The position numbers and the translations under genes were made by a program. From Microbacterium lemovicicum (GTDB lineage: Bacteria; Actinomycetota; Actinomycetes; Actinomycetales; Microbacteriaceae): 64,000 nt of DNA. Location of the stretch: assembly GCF_003991875.1 (NCBI RefSeq), contig NZ_CP031423.1, forward strand, positions 1,674,001 to 1,738,000, read 5' to 3'. Below are positions 1 through 9,016 of this stretch, piece after piece; the stretch's first letter is position 1, and every line of letters begins with the position of its first letter. A model generated the notes under the pieces. It had not been told where the DNA came from. It worked only from the letters and a program-made list of their open reading frames with translations, and did no database searches.

Positions 1-1995
1 CTCGAGCGCGGCGAGGCCTACCAGGCGCTCGCCCCGACGCTGTGGGACGTCGACTTCCGCTCCGCGATCGCCCAGGCCGAGCTCGAGGACCGCGACCAGC
101 CCGCCGCGTACCACCGCGTGGCCTTCCACAAGACCGACGGCAGCGGTGACGTGCACATCGAGACCACCCGGCCCGAGCTGCTGGCCGCGTGCGTGGCCCT
201 CGTGGCGCACCCCGACGACGAGCGCTACCAGCCGCTGTTCGGGACGACCGTCCGCACCCCGCTCTTCGACGTCGAGGTGCCGGTGCTCGCGCACCCCCTC
301 GCGCAGAAGGACAAGGGCTCGGGCATCGCCATGATCTGCACCTTCGGCGACGTGACCGACATCATCTGGTGGCGCGAGCTCGACCTGCCGAACCGCACGA
401 TCCTGGGCAAGGACGGCCGCGTGCTCGCGGACGCCCCCGACGTGATCGTGACGGATGCCGCCCGCGCCGCGTACGCGGAGATCGCGGGCAAGACGGTGTT
501 CAGCGCCAAGAAGACGATCGTCGACCTGCTCCGCGCCTCGGGAGAGCTCGACGGCGACCCGAAGCCGTTCACCCACGCGGTGAAGTTCTTCGAGAAGGGC
601 GACCGCCCGCTCGAGATCGTCTCGACGCGCCAGTGGTACATCCGCAACGGCGCGCGCGACGGCGCGCTGCGCGAGAAGCTCACCGCACTCGGGGCGGGCA
701 TGTCGTGGCATCCGGACTTCATGCGCGTGCGCTACGACAACTGGGTCGGCGGCCTCACCGGCGACTGGCTCGTCTCGCGCCAGCGGTTCTTCGGCGTGCC
801 CATCCCGGTCTGGTACGGGCTCGACGAGAACGGCGACCGCGACTTCGGCGTCGTGATCACCCCCGATCTCGCCGCGCTCCCCGTCGACCCGACGATCGAC
901 GTGCCGCCGGGCTACACCGCGGATCAGCGCGGCGCCGCGGGCGGATTCGAGGGCGAGAAGGACATCTTCGACACCTGGGCGACCTCGTCCCTCACCCCGC
1001 AGCTGGCCGGCGGCTGGCAGCGCGACGACGAGCTGTGGAACCTGGTGAGCCCGTTCGACCTGCGCCCGCAGGGCCAGGACATCATCCGCACGTGGCTGTT
1101 CTCGACGATGCTGCGCAGCGCCCTCGAGGACGACCGGTCGCCCTGGACGGACGCCGCGATCTCCGGCTTCATCGTCGACCCCGACCGCAAGAAGATGTCC
1201 AAGTCGAAGGGCAACGTGGTGACGCCCGCCGACATCCTCGACCAGCACGGCACCGACGCGGTGCGCTACTGGTCGGCCTCGAGCCGCCTCGGCGCCGACG
1301 CGGCCTTCGACCCGCAGAACCCGACGCAGGTCAAGATCGGCCGCCGGCTGGCCATCAAGGTGCTCAACGCCGCGAAGTTCGTGCTGTCGTTCCCGGTGCC
1401 CGAGGGTGCCCAGGTGACCCACGCGCTGGATGCCAGCATGCTGGCCGCCCTCGACACGGTGATCCGCGACGCGACGAAGGCCTTCGAGGGCTACGACCAC
1501 GCGCGGGCGCTGGAGATCACGGAGTCGTTCTTCTGGACCTTCTGCGACGACTACCTCGAGCTCGTCAAGGAGCGCGCCTACGACCAGACCGACGTCGGTC
1601 AGGCGTCGGCCGCGCTCGCGCTGCGCCTCGCGTTGTCGCGCCTGCTGCGCCTGTTCGCCCCCGTGCTGGCCTTCGCGGCCGAGGAGGCGTGGTCGTGGTT
1701 CGAGGAGGGCTCGGTGCACACCGCCTCGTGGCCGGAGCCGTCGGGAATCGACGGCGACCCGGCCGTGCTGCGCGCCGCGAGCGCGGCGCTCATCGGCATC
1801 CGCCGCGCGAAGACCGAGGCCAAGGCCTCGCAGAAGACGCCCGTCACGAGTGTGACGATGAGCGCCCCCGCCGAGACCATCGCGGCGCTGAAGAGCGCCG
1901 AGGGCGATCTCACAGCCGTCGGGCGCATCGCGCGCATCGACTTCGTCGAGGGTGAGACCCTCGCCGTGACCGACATCGAACTCGGAGAGGTCTGA
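1..1995 (+). CDS. valS: Valine--tRNA ligase, 3' part (5' end outside window)
   Basis: Class I aminoacyl-tRNA synthetase that charges tRNA-Val in the cytoplasm. The reading frame is open from base 1, so the N-terminal Rossmann half and HIGH motif lie upstream of the window and 664 codons remain. The first part is the CP1 editing domain (TTRPEL near base 163; GSGIAM near base 319), which hydrolyses mischarged Thr-tRNA. The KMSKS loop (KKMSKSKGN) is at about 1189-1215 and is followed by the helical anticodon-binding domain. The protein stops soon after that domain, and I see no clear C-terminal coiled coil of the kind found in many ValRS. The gene ends one base before the next start codon. Identification is secure; ValRS is separated from IleRS/LeuRS by the editing-domain context. 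Confidence 0.96.
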   Translation, partial: LERGEAYQALAPTLWDVDFRSAIAQAELEDRDQPAAYHRVAFHKTDGSGDVHIETTRPELLAACVALVAHPDDERYQPLFGTTVRTPLFDVEVPVLAHPLAQKDKGSGIAMICTFGDVTDIIWWRELDLPNRTILGKDGRVLADAPDVIVTDAARAAYAEIAGKTVFSAKKTIVDLLRASGELDGDPKPFTHAVKFFEKGDRPLEIVSTRQWYIRNGARDGALREKLTALGAGMSWHPDFMRVRYDNWVGGLTGDWLVSRQRFFGVPIPVWYGLDENGDRDFGVVITPDLAALPVDPTIDVPPGYTADQRGAAGGFEGEKDIFDTWATSSLTPQLAGGWQRDDELWNLVSPFDLRPQGQDIIRTWLFSTMLRSALEDDRSPWTDAAISGFIVDPDRKKMSKSKGNVVTPADILDQHGTDAVRYWSASSRLGADAAFDPQNPTQVKIGRRLAIKVLNAAKFVLSFPVPEGAQVTHALDASMLAALDTVIRDATKAFEGYDHARALEITESFFWTFCDDYLELVKERAYDQTDVGQASAALALRLALSRLLRLFAPVLAFAAEEAWSWFEEGSVHTASWPEPSGIDGDPAVLRAASAALIGIRRAKTEAKASQKTPVTSVTMSAPAETIAALKSAEGDLTAVGRIARIDFVEGETLAVTDIELGEV

Positions 1996-1996
1996 C

Positions 1997-2248
1997 ATGC
2001 AGCTCGGAACACGCTGGCCGGCCCGCACCACCCCGCCCCGCGCCGTGCCGGAGGTGCTGCACGCGCAGATCGCCGCGGTCGAGGGCCTCATCGACGAGCG
2101 GCAGTTCGCGCTGCAGCCGACGCCGTCGTGGACCCTGACGTTCCTCGAGGGACGCGCCGTCGCCGAGCTCGACACCGGGGTGATCGTCACGACGAACGCC
2201 TCGGGCGAGGTGGTCGTGCGCCACGACGAGGACGACGAGTTCGCCTGA
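1997..2248 (+). CDS. Small acidic protein of unknown function
   Basis: 83 residues with an ATG one base after the valS stop, so probably translated by coupling from the valS message. The C-terminal two thirds alternates hydrophobic and polar residues, as in a small beta-sheet domain (TLTFLEGRAVAELDTG, then GVIVTTNASGEVVVRH), and ends in an acidic DEDDEF tail. There is no signal peptide, membrane segment or metal-binding motif. I do not recognise the family. The position after valS, where folC often sits in other bacteria, says nothing firm about function. Confidence 0.7.
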   Translation: MQLGTRWPARTTPPRAVPEVLHAQIAAVEGLIDERQFALQPTPSWTLTFLEGRAVAELDTGVIVTTNASGEVVVRHDEDDEFA

Positions 2249-2277
2249 GCCGGGCTTCTGGTGCCCCCGGCCCGTTC

Positions 2278-2330
2278 ACCTGACGCCTGTTGCGGGAACG
2301 GCGCCCCGATTTCCGCGGTTCTCGTCAGGT
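2278..2330. terminator. Possible bidirectional terminator
   Basis: An 8-bp inverted repeat (ACCTGACG at 2278-2285, CGTCAGGT at 2323-2330) encloses a smaller imperfect GCGG/CCGC stem. It lies between convergent genes. The long loop makes it weak. Confidence 0.3.
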
Positions 2331-2359
2331 CGACCGGGTTGAGGCGGCGCGGACGAGGC

Positions 2360-2581
2360 TCAGCGCCGCAGCAGGCCGAGTCGCACGGCGTCGGCGCGCA
2401 TGCGCTCGCGCTCGAGGTCGGCGAACGCGTAGCCCGCGTCGCGGCGCTCCGCCCGCCGCCGGGCACTGTCCGCCGCGGCCGAGATCAGCAGGCGACCGGC
2501 GCCGAGGAGCGCGCGCTCGATGCGCGTGCCGTCGGCCGCGGCATCCGTCCACGAGGTGGTGGCGATGGTCAGGGTGGTCAT
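2360..2581 (-). CDS. Small Arg-rich protein downstream of the ArsR-like regulator
   Basis: 73 residues, starting 10 nt after the regulator stop with a good GAGGAG ribosome-binding site 6 nt before ATG, so almost certainly co-transcribed with it. The C-terminal half is a predicted amphipathic helix rich in Arg and Ala (SARRRAERRDAGYAFADLER). There is no signal peptide or membrane segment. I do not recognise the family. It could be a partner of the regulator or simply an unrelated small protein in the same operon. Confidence 0.6.
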   Translation of the reverse strand: MTTLTIATTSWTDAAADGTRIERALLGAGRLLISAAADSARRRAERRDAGYAFADLERERMRADAVRLGLLRR

Positions 2582-2591
2582 GGGGTACTCC

Positions 2592-3203
2592 TCACTCCGG
2601 GAGGGGGAACATGTCGGTGCGGATCGTGACGGGGCGGACGCCCTCGCCGGTCTGGTCGCGGTGGCGACGGACGTAGTCGTCGACGAGGCTCGCGACCGAT
2701 GCCACGAGCTCCGTGAGCTGCTCGGGCGTGAGGCGGGTGGTGGCCGTCGAGATGACCGCCGCGTCCTCCCAGCCGTCCGGCGCGTCGGCGTCGAGCCCGC
2801 CGAGGGCGAACTCCATGAGCTGCTCGTGGCGACGGTTGAGCGTCTCGGTGAGCACGATCTGCGAGGCCGCGCGACCGGACGGGGTGCGCGTCGCGCTCGG
2901 GTTGTGCAGCGAGACGGAGCCCCGCGGGCGCTCCCACCAGCGCTCGCGCGCCGTTCCGCGATCGGGCATCTCGCGGATGAGGTCCTGCGCCGCGAGAGCC
3001 CTCAGGTGGTAGCTGGTGGAGCCGGACGACTCCCCCAGCCGCTCGGCCAGCGAACTGGCCGTCTGCGGGCCGTACTGGCTGAGGATGTCGTAGATCCGCA
3101 CGCGGATGGGATGCGCCAGTGCGCGCAGCGCGCCGGCATCGAGCACCCGGTCGGGCGTCTGCGGTGCCCCGGCGTCGACAGGGCCCTGTGCGTCTTCGGT
3201 CAT
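2592..3203 (-). CDS. ArsR-type winged-helix transcriptional regulator
   Basis: 203 residues. A winged helix-turn-helix spans about residues 20-95: LAHPIRVRIYDILSQYGPQT, then SSLAERLGESSGSTSYHLR as the recognition helix, then a WWERP wing. This is the HTH_20/ArsR family pattern. The C-terminal 100 residues are helical and may be a dimerisation or ligand domain; no metal-binding Cys pair is seen, so it is not a classical arsenic sensor. The frame continues upstream, but the ATG at 3203 follows TATCTT by 6 nt, which argues for leaderless initiation there. It diverges from dcp, and the 14-bp repeat array lies on its own promoter, suggesting autorepression and possibly control of dcp. Confidence 0.85.
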   Translation of the reverse strand: MTEDAQGPVDAGAPQTPDRVLDAGALRALAHPIRVRIYDILSQYGPQTASSLAERLGESSGSTSYHLRALAAQDLIREMPDRGTARERWWERPRGSVSLHNPSATRTPSGRAASQIVLTETLNRRHEQLMEFALGGLDADAPDGWEDAAVISTATTRLTPEQLTELVASVASLVDDYVRRHRDQTGEGVRPVTIRTDMFPLPE

Positions 3204-3254
3204 AGTGCAAAGATACCTTTGCGAAGAGTTCTTTGCAAGAGTCACTTTGCAAAG
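3203..3254 (-). promoter_or_regulatory. Promoter of the ArsR-like gene covered by a four-copy 14-bp operator array
   Basis: CTTTGCRAAG-like words start at 3217, 3231 and 3245, exactly 14 bp apart. A fourth, degraded copy (TAGTGCAAAG) is at 3203. Read leftward, the array contains TTGCAA as -35 (3233-3238), a 17-bp spacer and TATCTT as -10 (3210-3215), 6 nt before the ATG. Bound repressor would cover the whole core promoter. Confidence 0.7.
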
Positions 3255-3281
3255 GTCGGTCTGCACCCTGATGCCCGGGGC

Positions 3282-3287
3282 TAGCCT
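3282..3287 (+). promoter_or_regulatory. -10 box of dcp (leaderless)
   Basis: TAGCCT ends 7 nt before the dcp ATG. The 14-bp operator array lies about 40-90 bp upstream. No good -35 box is seen. Confidence 0.5.
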
Positions 3288-3294
3288 GGATACC

Positions 3295-5352
3295 ATGACG
3301 GATGCTGCAGCCAACCCCCTTCTGACCCCCAGCTCGCTCCCCTACGCCCTGCCGCCCTACGCCGAGATCCGCGCGGAGCACTACCTGCCCGCGTTCGGGG
3401 CCGCTTTCGCCGAGCATCGCCGGGAGGTGGATCACATCACGCGGGTGCGGTCGATGCCGACCTTCGAGAACACCATGGTGGCCCTCGAGGCGAGCGGGTC
3501 CGCCCTGGACCGCGTCGCCCGGACGTTCTACACCGTGTCATCGGCCGACGCGACGGCGGAGGTCCAGGAGATCGACGAGACGCTCGCGCCGCTCATGTCG
3601 GCGCACCACGACGCGATCCAGCTCGACAGCGCGCTGTACTGGCGGATCAGCACCCTGCACGACCAGCTCGAGAGCCTCGGCCTCGACCCCGAGCAGGAGC
3701 GGCTCGTGCGCCGTCACCACCGCGAGATGACGCTCGCCGGCGCCGGCCTCGACTATGACGCCAAGGCCCGTCTCACCGACCTGAACCAGCGGCTGTCGAC
3801 CCTGACCACGACCTTCGAGAAGAACCTCCTCGCCGACACCAACGACCTCGCCGTCGTCTTCGACGATGCCGCGGAGCTCGACGGTCTCACCGACGGCGAG
3901 CTGTCGGCTGCGGCACGGGCCGCCGAGGATCGCGGACTGCCCGGACGTTACGTCGTCACCCTGACCCTCTTCACCGGTCACCCGTACCTGTCGGTGCTCA
4001 CCGATCGCGAGAGCCGACGTCGCATCATGGCGGCCTCGCGCTCGCGCGGCTCCCGCGGCGACGAGAACGACAACCGCGGCGTCCTGCGGGAGATCGTCCG
4101 GCTGCGCGCCGAGCGCGCCGAACTGCTCGGCTACTCCTCGCACGCGGCCGCCGTCACGGCCGATGAGACGGCGGGAACCCCGGAGGCGGTGCACGACCTG
4201 CTGCGCCGGCTCGCCCGACCCGCCGCCGCCAATGCCGTGCGCGAGCAGCAGGCGCTGCAGGCGCTCATCGACCGCGGCGACGCCCCGTTCCCGCTGGAGG
4301 CGCACGACTGGGCGTTCTACACGGAGAAGGTGCGCGCCGCGGAGTACGACCTCGACCGCTCCGCGCTGCGGCCGTGGTTCGAGGCGGAGCGCGTGCTGCA
4401 GGACGGCGTGTTCGCCGCGGCCACCGCGCTCTACGGCATCACGTTCGCGGAGCGCGCCGACCTCCGGGCCTACCGCGCGGACGTGCGCGTGTTCGAGGTG
4501 TCCAACGAGGACGGCTCTCCGCTCGGGCTGTACATCCTCGACCTGTACACCCGTGACACGAAGCGCGGCGGTGCGTGGATGAACTCGCTCGTCACCCAGT
4601 CGCACCTGCGCGGCACCGACCCGGTCGTCGTGAACAACCTCAACGTGCCCCAGCCGGCACCCGGGCAGCCCACGCTCCTCACCCTCGATGAGGTGACCAC
4701 CCTCTTCCACGAGTTCGGTCATGCGCTGCACGGTCTGTTCGCGACGGTCACGTATCCGCACTTCGCCGGGACGGCGGTGTTCCGCGACTTCGTGGAGTTC
4801 CCGAGCCAGGTCAACGAGATGTGGATCTACTGGCCGGAGGTCCTGACGGCGTATGCGCGCCACGTCGAGACGGACGAGCCGCTGCCGGCCGACGTCATCG
4901 AGAAGCTCACCGCGTCGGAGGCGTTCAACCAGGGCTTTTCGACGAGCGAGTACCTCGCGGCATCCTGGATCGACCAGGCCTGGCACGGCCTCAGTCGTGC
5001 CGAGGCCGAAGCCGACCTCGACGTCGCCGCCTTCGAGGCCGCCGCACTGGCCGACATCGGACTCGACAACCCCGTCGTGCCCACGCGCTACTCGTCGACG
5101 TACTTCGCGCACGTCTTCTCGGGCGGATACAGCGCCGGCTACTACTCCTACATCTGGAGCGAGGTGCTCGACGCCGACACGGTGGAGTGGTTCCACGAGA
5201 ACGGCGGCCTGACGCGCGGCAACGGCGATCGCTTCCGCGACCGTCTGCTCGGCGTCGGGGGGTCGAAGGACCCGCTCGAGGCGTACCGCGACTTCCGTGG
5301 GCGGGATGCTGCCATCGAACCGCTGCTGGAGCGTCGCGGTCTCACCGGCTGA
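3295..5352 (+). CDS. dcp: M3 family peptidyl-dipeptidase / oligopeptidase
   Basis: 685 residues, the normal length for Dcp/oligopeptidase A. It is a cytoplasmic zinc metallopeptidase that degrades short peptides. The active-site helix TLFHEFGHALHG carries His472, Glu473 and His476, with the third zinc ligand expected in the downstream FPSQVNEMW segment. The N-terminal half is the helical cap that limits access to peptides. The ATG at 3295 is chosen because TAGCCT lies 7 nt upstream; longer in-frame starts would run through the neighbour's operator. It diverges from the ArsR-like gene, and a strong hairpin follows the stop. Dcp and OpdA (PrlC) are hard to separate by eye; Dcp is the usual actinobacterial name. 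Confidence 0.92.
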   Translation: MTDAAANPLLTPSSLPYALPPYAEIRAEHYLPAFGAAFAEHRREVDHITRVRSMPTFENTMVALEASGSALDRVARTFYTVSSADATAEVQEIDETLAPLMSAHHDAIQLDSALYWRISTLHDQLESLGLDPEQERLVRRHHREMTLAGAGLDYDAKARLTDLNQRLSTLTTTFEKNLLADTNDLAVVFDDAAELDGLTDGELSAAARAAEDRGLPGRYVVTLTLFTGHPYLSVLTDRESRRRIMAASRSRGSRGDENDNRGVLREIVRLRAERAELLGYSSHAAAVTADETAGTPEAVHDLLRRLARPAAANAVREQQALQALIDRGDAPFPLEAHDWAFYTEKVRAAEYDLDRSALRPWFEAERVLQDGVFAAATALYGITFAERADLRAYRADVRVFEVSNEDGSPLGLYILDLYTRDTKRGGAWMNSLVTQSHLRGTDPVVVNNLNVPQPAPGQPTLLTLDEVTTLFHEFGHALHGLFATVTYPHFAGTAVFRDFVEFPSQVNEMWIYWPEVLTAYARHVETDEPLPADVIEKLTASEAFNQGFSTSEYLAASWIDQAWHGLSRAEAEADLDVAAFEAAALADIGLDNPVVPTRYSSTYFAHVFSGGYSAGYYSYIWSEVLDADTVEWFHENGGLTRGNGDRFRDRLLGVGGSKDPLEAYRDFRGRDAAIEPLLERRGLTG

Positions 5353-5400
5353 CCCGCGCCGCCGCCGCCCCGCCTCCGCCAGCCCGTCGGAGCAGGCGTT

Positions 5401-5447
5401 CCGGCCGCGGCAGGACGTTCCTCGCTGGATCGTCCTGCCGCGGCCGG
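5401..5447. terminator. Terminator hairpin between convergent genes
   Basis: Perfect 17-bp inverted repeat (5401-5417 with 5431-5447), 13-nt loop, no T tract. It serves dcp rightward and the reductase leftward. Confidence 0.7.
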
Positions 5448-5508
5448 ACCTCTCTTCCCGGCGACAGCCCGTGGTCGACATCGGCATCGCGCCGTGGCCG
5501 GCATCCGG

Positions 5509-6072
5509 TCAGTCCGCCGCCGCTGCCACCTCGTAGATGAGCCGCGCGAAGGGGCCCACGGCCTCGGCCGACACCAGCCGCAGGCGGTCAGACTCGAGCC
5601 GCCGCGGAAGGAGCGGCGCTCCCCCGGTGAGCAGCACGGGTGCGATCGATAGGGCGATCTGGTCGAGCAGTCCCGCATCGAGGAACTGACCGGCGAGGTC
5701 GCCCCCGCCGACGACCCAGATGTCGCGCTCCCCCGCCGCCGATCGGAGAGCGGGCATCACGTCGGCGACGGAGCCCGAGACGAATCTGACGTCCGCTCCC
5801 TCCGGCACGGGGAGCTCGCGGGTCGTGAAGACGAACGTGGGGCGATCGCCGTGGAACTCGGACCACTTCTCGGGGTGCGCGAGGATGTCGGACTCGGCGA
5901 GCACCCACTCGTAGGTCGTCGAACCCTCGACCAGCAGCCCGGCGTCGGGCGGCAGCAGGGAGTCGTCCGGGGTGGCCCCGCCGTCGACGGCGAAGAGCCA
6001 GGCGAGCGAGTTCTGCTCGTCGGCGATCCAGCCGTTGAGCGAGGTTGCGGTATCGAAGAGGACTCGTGACAT
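5509..6072 (-). CDS. Dihydrofolate reductase family protein (RibD C-terminal domain)
   Basis: 187 residues. One RibD-C/DHFR-like fold covers the protein: N-terminal MSRVLFDTATSLNGWIADEQ, a central GSTTYEW segment, and the VVGGGDLAGQFLDAGLLDQI stretch that forms the NADPH-binding loop. These stand-alone proteins are NADPH-dependent reductases whose substrates are mostly unknown. Members resemble the RibD reductase half, but no deaminase domain or riboflavin genes are nearby. TAGCGT ends 7 nt before the ATG, which fixes the start. It is a single-gene transcript with hairpins on both flanks. Confidence 0.85.
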   Translation of the reverse strand: MSRVLFDTATSLNGWIADEQNSLAWLFAVDGGATPDDSLLPPDAGLLVEGSTTYEWVLAESDILAHPEKWSEFHGDRPTFVFTTRELPVPEGADVRFVSGSVADVMPALRSAAGERDIWVVGGGDLAGQFLDAGLLDQIALSIAPVLLTGGAPLLPRRLESDRLRLVSAEAVGPFARLIYEVAAAAD

Positions 6073-6079
6073 GGCTCGG

Positions 6080-6085
6080 ACGCTA
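6080..6085 (-). promoter_or_regulatory. -10 box of the DHFR-family gene (leaderless)
   Basis: TAGCGT on the minus strand ends 7 nt before the ATG at 6072. Confidence 0.5.
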
Positions 6086-6190
6086 CCGGCGGCCACCGAC
6101 GCTTCCGAATGAGGCGCGCTCGTCCTGTGTCGGGTCTCATCCGAGCACCCGAGATCACGTGATTCGACGGCCCCAGCTGCTGACCACCCC

Positions 6191-6235
6191 GGACGTCGGA
6201 GGGCCCGCGGCGATGCCGCGGGCCCTCCGACGTCC
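6191..6235 (-). terminator. clpX terminator hairpin
   Basis: A 21-bp perfect stem (6191-6211 with 6215-6235) with a 3-nt loop begins 6 nt after the clpX stop. No T tract follows. Confidence 0.75.
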
Positions 6236-6241
6236 ACAGCG

Positions 6242-7510
6242 TCAGGCGCTCTTGCGCTTCTCCCGCAGGATGACGGTCGGAGCGGCGCCGTCATCGACCG
6301 CGGCGCGGGTGATGACGACCTTGGCGACGTCTTCGGCCGAAGGGATGTCGAACATGATCGGCCCGAGCACGTCCTCGAGGATCGCCCGGAGGCCGCGGGC
6401 GCCGGTCTTGCGCAGCACGGCGAGGTCGGCGATCGCCCGCAGGGCGTCGTGGTCGAACTCCAGCTCGACGCCGTCGAGCTCGAACATGCGCTGGTACTGC
6501 TTCACCAGCGCGTTGCGCGGGGCCGTCAGGATCTCCATCAGCGCATCCTGGTCGAGCGGCGTCACCGAGGCCACGACGGGCAGGCGGCCGATGAATTCGG
6601 GGATGAGGCCGAACTTGTGCAGATCTTCCGGCAGCACCTCGGAGAAGAGGCTCTGGTCGTCGTCCTTGTCATGCAGCGGAGCACCGAACCCGATCCCGTG
6701 CTTGCCGACGCGGCTGGAAACGATGTCTTCCAGACCGGCGAAAGCGCCCGCCACGATGAACAGCACGTTCGTCGTGTCGATCTGGATGAACTCCTGGTGC
6801 GGATGCTTGCGCCCGCCCTGCGGCGGCACGGAGGCGACCGTTCCCTCGAGGATCTTCAGGAGAGCCTGCTGCACGCCCTCCCCCGACACATCACGCGTGA
6901 TGGAAGGGTTCTCGGCCTTCCGCGCGATCTTGTCGACCTCGTCGATGTAGATGATGCCGGTCTCGGCGCGCTTGGTGTCGAAGTCGGCAGCCTGGATCAG
7001 CTTCAGAAGGATGTTCTCGACGTCTTCGCCGACGTAGCCGGCCTCGGTGAGCGCCGTGGCGTCCGCGACGGCGAACGGCACGTTGAGCCGCTTCGCGAGC
7101 GTCTGCGCGAGGTAGGTCTTGCCGCAGCCGGTCGGGCCGATGAGCAGGATGTTGCTCTTGGCGATCTCGACCTCGTCAGCCCGCTGCTCGGCGGTCTGGA
7201 GGGTGCCGTGGGCGCGGATGCGCTTGTAGTGGTTGTAGACGGCGACGGAGAGGGCGCGCTTGGCCGCCTCCTGCCCGACGACGTACTCCTCGAGGAAGGA
7301 GAAGATCTCGCGCGGCTTCGGCAGATCGAAGTCGGAGACGACGCCGGTCGTCGACTCGGCCATGCGCTCTTCGATGATCTCGTTGCACAGCTCGACGCAC
7401 TCGTCGCAGATGTAGACGCCGGGACCGGCGATCAACTGCTGCACCTGCTTCTGGCTCTTGCCGCAGAAGGAGCACTTGAAAAGGTCGGCGCTCTCACCGA
7501 TGCGTGCCAT
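6242..7510 (-). CDS. clpX: ATP-dependent Clp protease ATP-binding subunit ClpX
   Basis: 422 residues, full length. ClpX is the AAA+ unfoldase that feeds tagged proteins into ClpP. The N-terminal zinc-binding domain has Cys13, Cys16, Cys35 and Cys38 (FKCSFCGK and YICDECVE). It is followed by Walker A GPTGCGKT, Walker [10 protein letters not shown], and the IGF-type ClpP-docking loop (HGIGFGAPL). The C-terminal small AAA subdomain is complete. The ATG at 7510 has a GGAGGAG ribosome-binding site. It lies downstream of clpP1-clpP2, but a hairpin and its own -10 candidate suggest separate expression as well. Confidence 0.98.
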   Translation of the reverse strand: MARIGESADLFKCSFCGKSQKQVQQLIAGPGVYICDECVELCNEIIEERMAESTTGVVSDFDLPKPREIFSFLEEYVVGQEAAKRALSVAVYNHYKRIRAHGTLQTAEQRADEVEIAKSNILLIGPTGCGKTYLAQTLAKRLNVPFAVADATALTEAGYVGEDVENILLKLIQAADFDTKRAETGIIYIDEVDKIARKAENPSITRDVSGEGVQQALLKILEGTVASVPPQGGRKHPHQEFIQIDTTNVLFIVAGAFAGLEDIVSSRVGKHGIGFGAPLHDKDDDQSLFSEVLPEDLHKFGLIPEFIGRLPVVASVTPLDQDALMEILTAPRNALVKQYQRMFELDGVELEFDHDALRAIADLAVLRKTGARGLRAILEDVLGPIMFDIPSAEDVAKVVITRAAVDDGAAPTVILREKRKSA

Positions 7511-7553
7511 CAGGCTCCTCCTCATCGCCGGGGCTTCCCCGACCACTCCGATG

Positions 7554-7559
7554 AGCCTA
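7554..7559 (-). promoter_or_regulatory. Candidate clpX -10 box
   Basis: TAGGCT on the minus strand lies about 43 nt before the clpX ATG, leaving a leader with a GGAGGAG ribosome-binding site. No clear -35 box. Confidence 0.35.
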
Positions 7560-7622
7560 GCCTCTGGTGTCGACATCGGCCGGATTGCGGCGCGCGTTGT
7601 GAAGAGCGCCCCGCACGACGAG

Positions 7623-7648
7623 CGCCCCGCCTCCAGGGAGACGGGGCG
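7623..7648 (-). terminator. Possible terminator between clpP2 and clpX
   Basis: CGCCCCG (7623-7629) pairs with CGGGGCG (7642-7648), with a CTC/GAG inner stem. It lies 14 nt after the clpP2 stop. Confidence 0.45.
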
Positions 7649-7662
7649 TTCGCGGCATCCGA

Positions 7663-8334
7663 TCAGCTGGTGAGCGCCGCCGGCACGCGCTTGCGCGTCG
7701 TGAGGACCTGGTCGACGAGACCGTACTCGACGGCCTCGACGCCCGACAGGATCTTGTCGCGGTCGATGTCGCGGTTGACCTGCGCCACGTCGCGGCGGGA
7801 GTGCTTGGCCAGCGTCTCCTCGAGCCACGTGCGCATGCGCAGGATCTCCGCCGCCTGGATCTCGATGTCCGACGCCTGACCGTGGCCCGCCTCGCCCATG
7901 GCGGGCTGGTGGATCAGGATGCGGGCGTTGGGCAGCGCCAGGCGCTTGCCGGGGGCTCCGGCGGCCAGCAGCACGGCGGCGGCCGACGCGGCCTGGCCCA
8001 GCACCACGGTCTGGATCTGGGGGGAGATGTACTGCATCGTGTCGTAGATCGCCGTCATGGCCGTGAACGAGCCGCCGGGCGAGTTGATGTACATGATGAT
8101 GTCGCGGTCGGGGTCCTGGCTCTCGAGCACGAGGAGCTGCGCCATGACGTCATCGGCCGAGGCGTCGTCCACCTGCACGCCGAGGAAGATGACGCGGTCC
8201 TCGAAGAGCTTGTTGTACGGGTCCTGGCGCTTGAAGCCGTAGGCCGTGCGCTCCTCGAACTGGGGCAGGATGTAGCGGCTGCCGGGCATCTGGATGCCGC
8301 GGGCCTGCGGTGCGCCGAAGGTAGGGGTTTCCAT
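7663..8334 (-). CDS. clpP2: ATP-dependent Clp protease proteolytic subunit ClpP2
   Basis: 223 residues. Serine peptidase subunit of the Clp barrel, with catalytic triad Ser117 (GQAASAAA), His142 (ILIHQP) and Asp193 (DIDRDK). Actinobacteria need two different ClpP rings to form an active ClpP1P2 complex. This copy has the longer N-terminus (about 25 extra residues before the fold) typical of the second gene, which may be trimmed. It starts 27 nt after clpP1 with an AGGAA ribosome-binding site, so the two subunits are made from one message. Confidence 0.97.
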   Translation of the reverse strand: METPTFGAPQARGIQMPGSRYILPQFEERTAYGFKRQDPYNKLFEDRVIFLGVQVDDASADDVMAQLLVLESQDPDRDIIMYINSPGGSFTAMTAIYDTMQYISPQIQTVVLGQAASAAAVLLAAGAPGKRLALPNARILIHQPAMGEAGHGQASDIEIQAAEILRMRTWLEETLAKHSRRDVAQVNRDIDRDKILSGVEAVEYGLVDQVLTTRKRVPAALTS

Positions 8335-8361
8335 GTGTCGTTCCTGTCTTTCGCCTTCGGG

Positions 8362-8952
8362 TCAGTCCGCGTCGGTTCCGCCGCCGCCGACGACGTCGGA
8401 GAGGTGGGCGCGGATGTGGTCGACGAAGCCGTACTCGAGGGCTTCCTCTGCGGTGAACCAGCGGTCGCGGTCACCGTCCTCGTTGATCTGCTCGACCGGC
8501 TTGCCGGTCTGTGCGGCGGTGATCTCCGCCAGGCGGTTCTTCATCGAGACGATGAGCTGGGCCTGGGTCTGGATGTCGCTGGAGGTTCCGCCGAACCCGC
8601 CGTGGGGCTGGTGCAGCAGGACGCGGGCGTTGGGCGTGATGTAGCGCTTGCCCTTGGTGCCGCTGGTCAGCAGCAGCTGTCCCATCGAGGCGGCCATGCC
8701 GATGCCGACCGTGACGATGTCGTTGGGGACGAACTGCATGGTGTCGTAGATCGCCATGCCGGCGGTGATGGATCCACCGGGCGAGTTGACGTAGAGGAAG
8801 ATGTCCTTCTCCGGGTCCTCGGCGGCGAGAAGGAGGATCTTGGCGCAGATCTCGTTGGCGTTCTCGTCGCGCACCTCCGACCCGAGCCAGATGATGCGGT
8901 CCCGCAGCAGGCGGTCGAAGACGCTTGTCGCGATAAGGGGTTCAGCGGCCAT
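8362..8952 (-). CDS. clpP1: ATP-dependent Clp protease proteolytic subunit ClpP1
   Basis: 196 residues. First ClpP subunit of the heteromeric protease, with triad Ser89 (GMAASMG), His114 (VLLHQP) and Asp163 (DRDRWF). A longer frame exists to 9000, but the ATG at 8952 has an AGGAGC ribosome-binding site and gives the usual ClpP N-terminus. The C-terminal tail is glycine-rich and acidic (GGGGTDAD). A ClgR-like box lies 65 bp upstream, the usual way actinobacteria induce clpP1P2 under protein stress. Confidence 0.97.
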   Translation of the reverse strand: MAAEPLIATSVFDRLLRDRIIWLGSEVRDENANEICAKILLLAAEDPEKDIFLYVNSPGGSITAGMAIYDTMQFVPNDIVTVGIGMAASMGQLLLTSGTKGKRYITPNARVLLHQPHGGFGGTSSDIQTQAQLIVSMKNRLAEITAAQTGKPVEQINEDGDRDRWFTAEEALEYGFVDHIRAHLSDVVGGGGTDAD

Positions 8953-9016
8953 GTGTGCTCCTGAATTCGTGGTCGTGGGAACGAATCTACCGGCGCGCAT
9001 CCGCCGCCCCGGCCGT

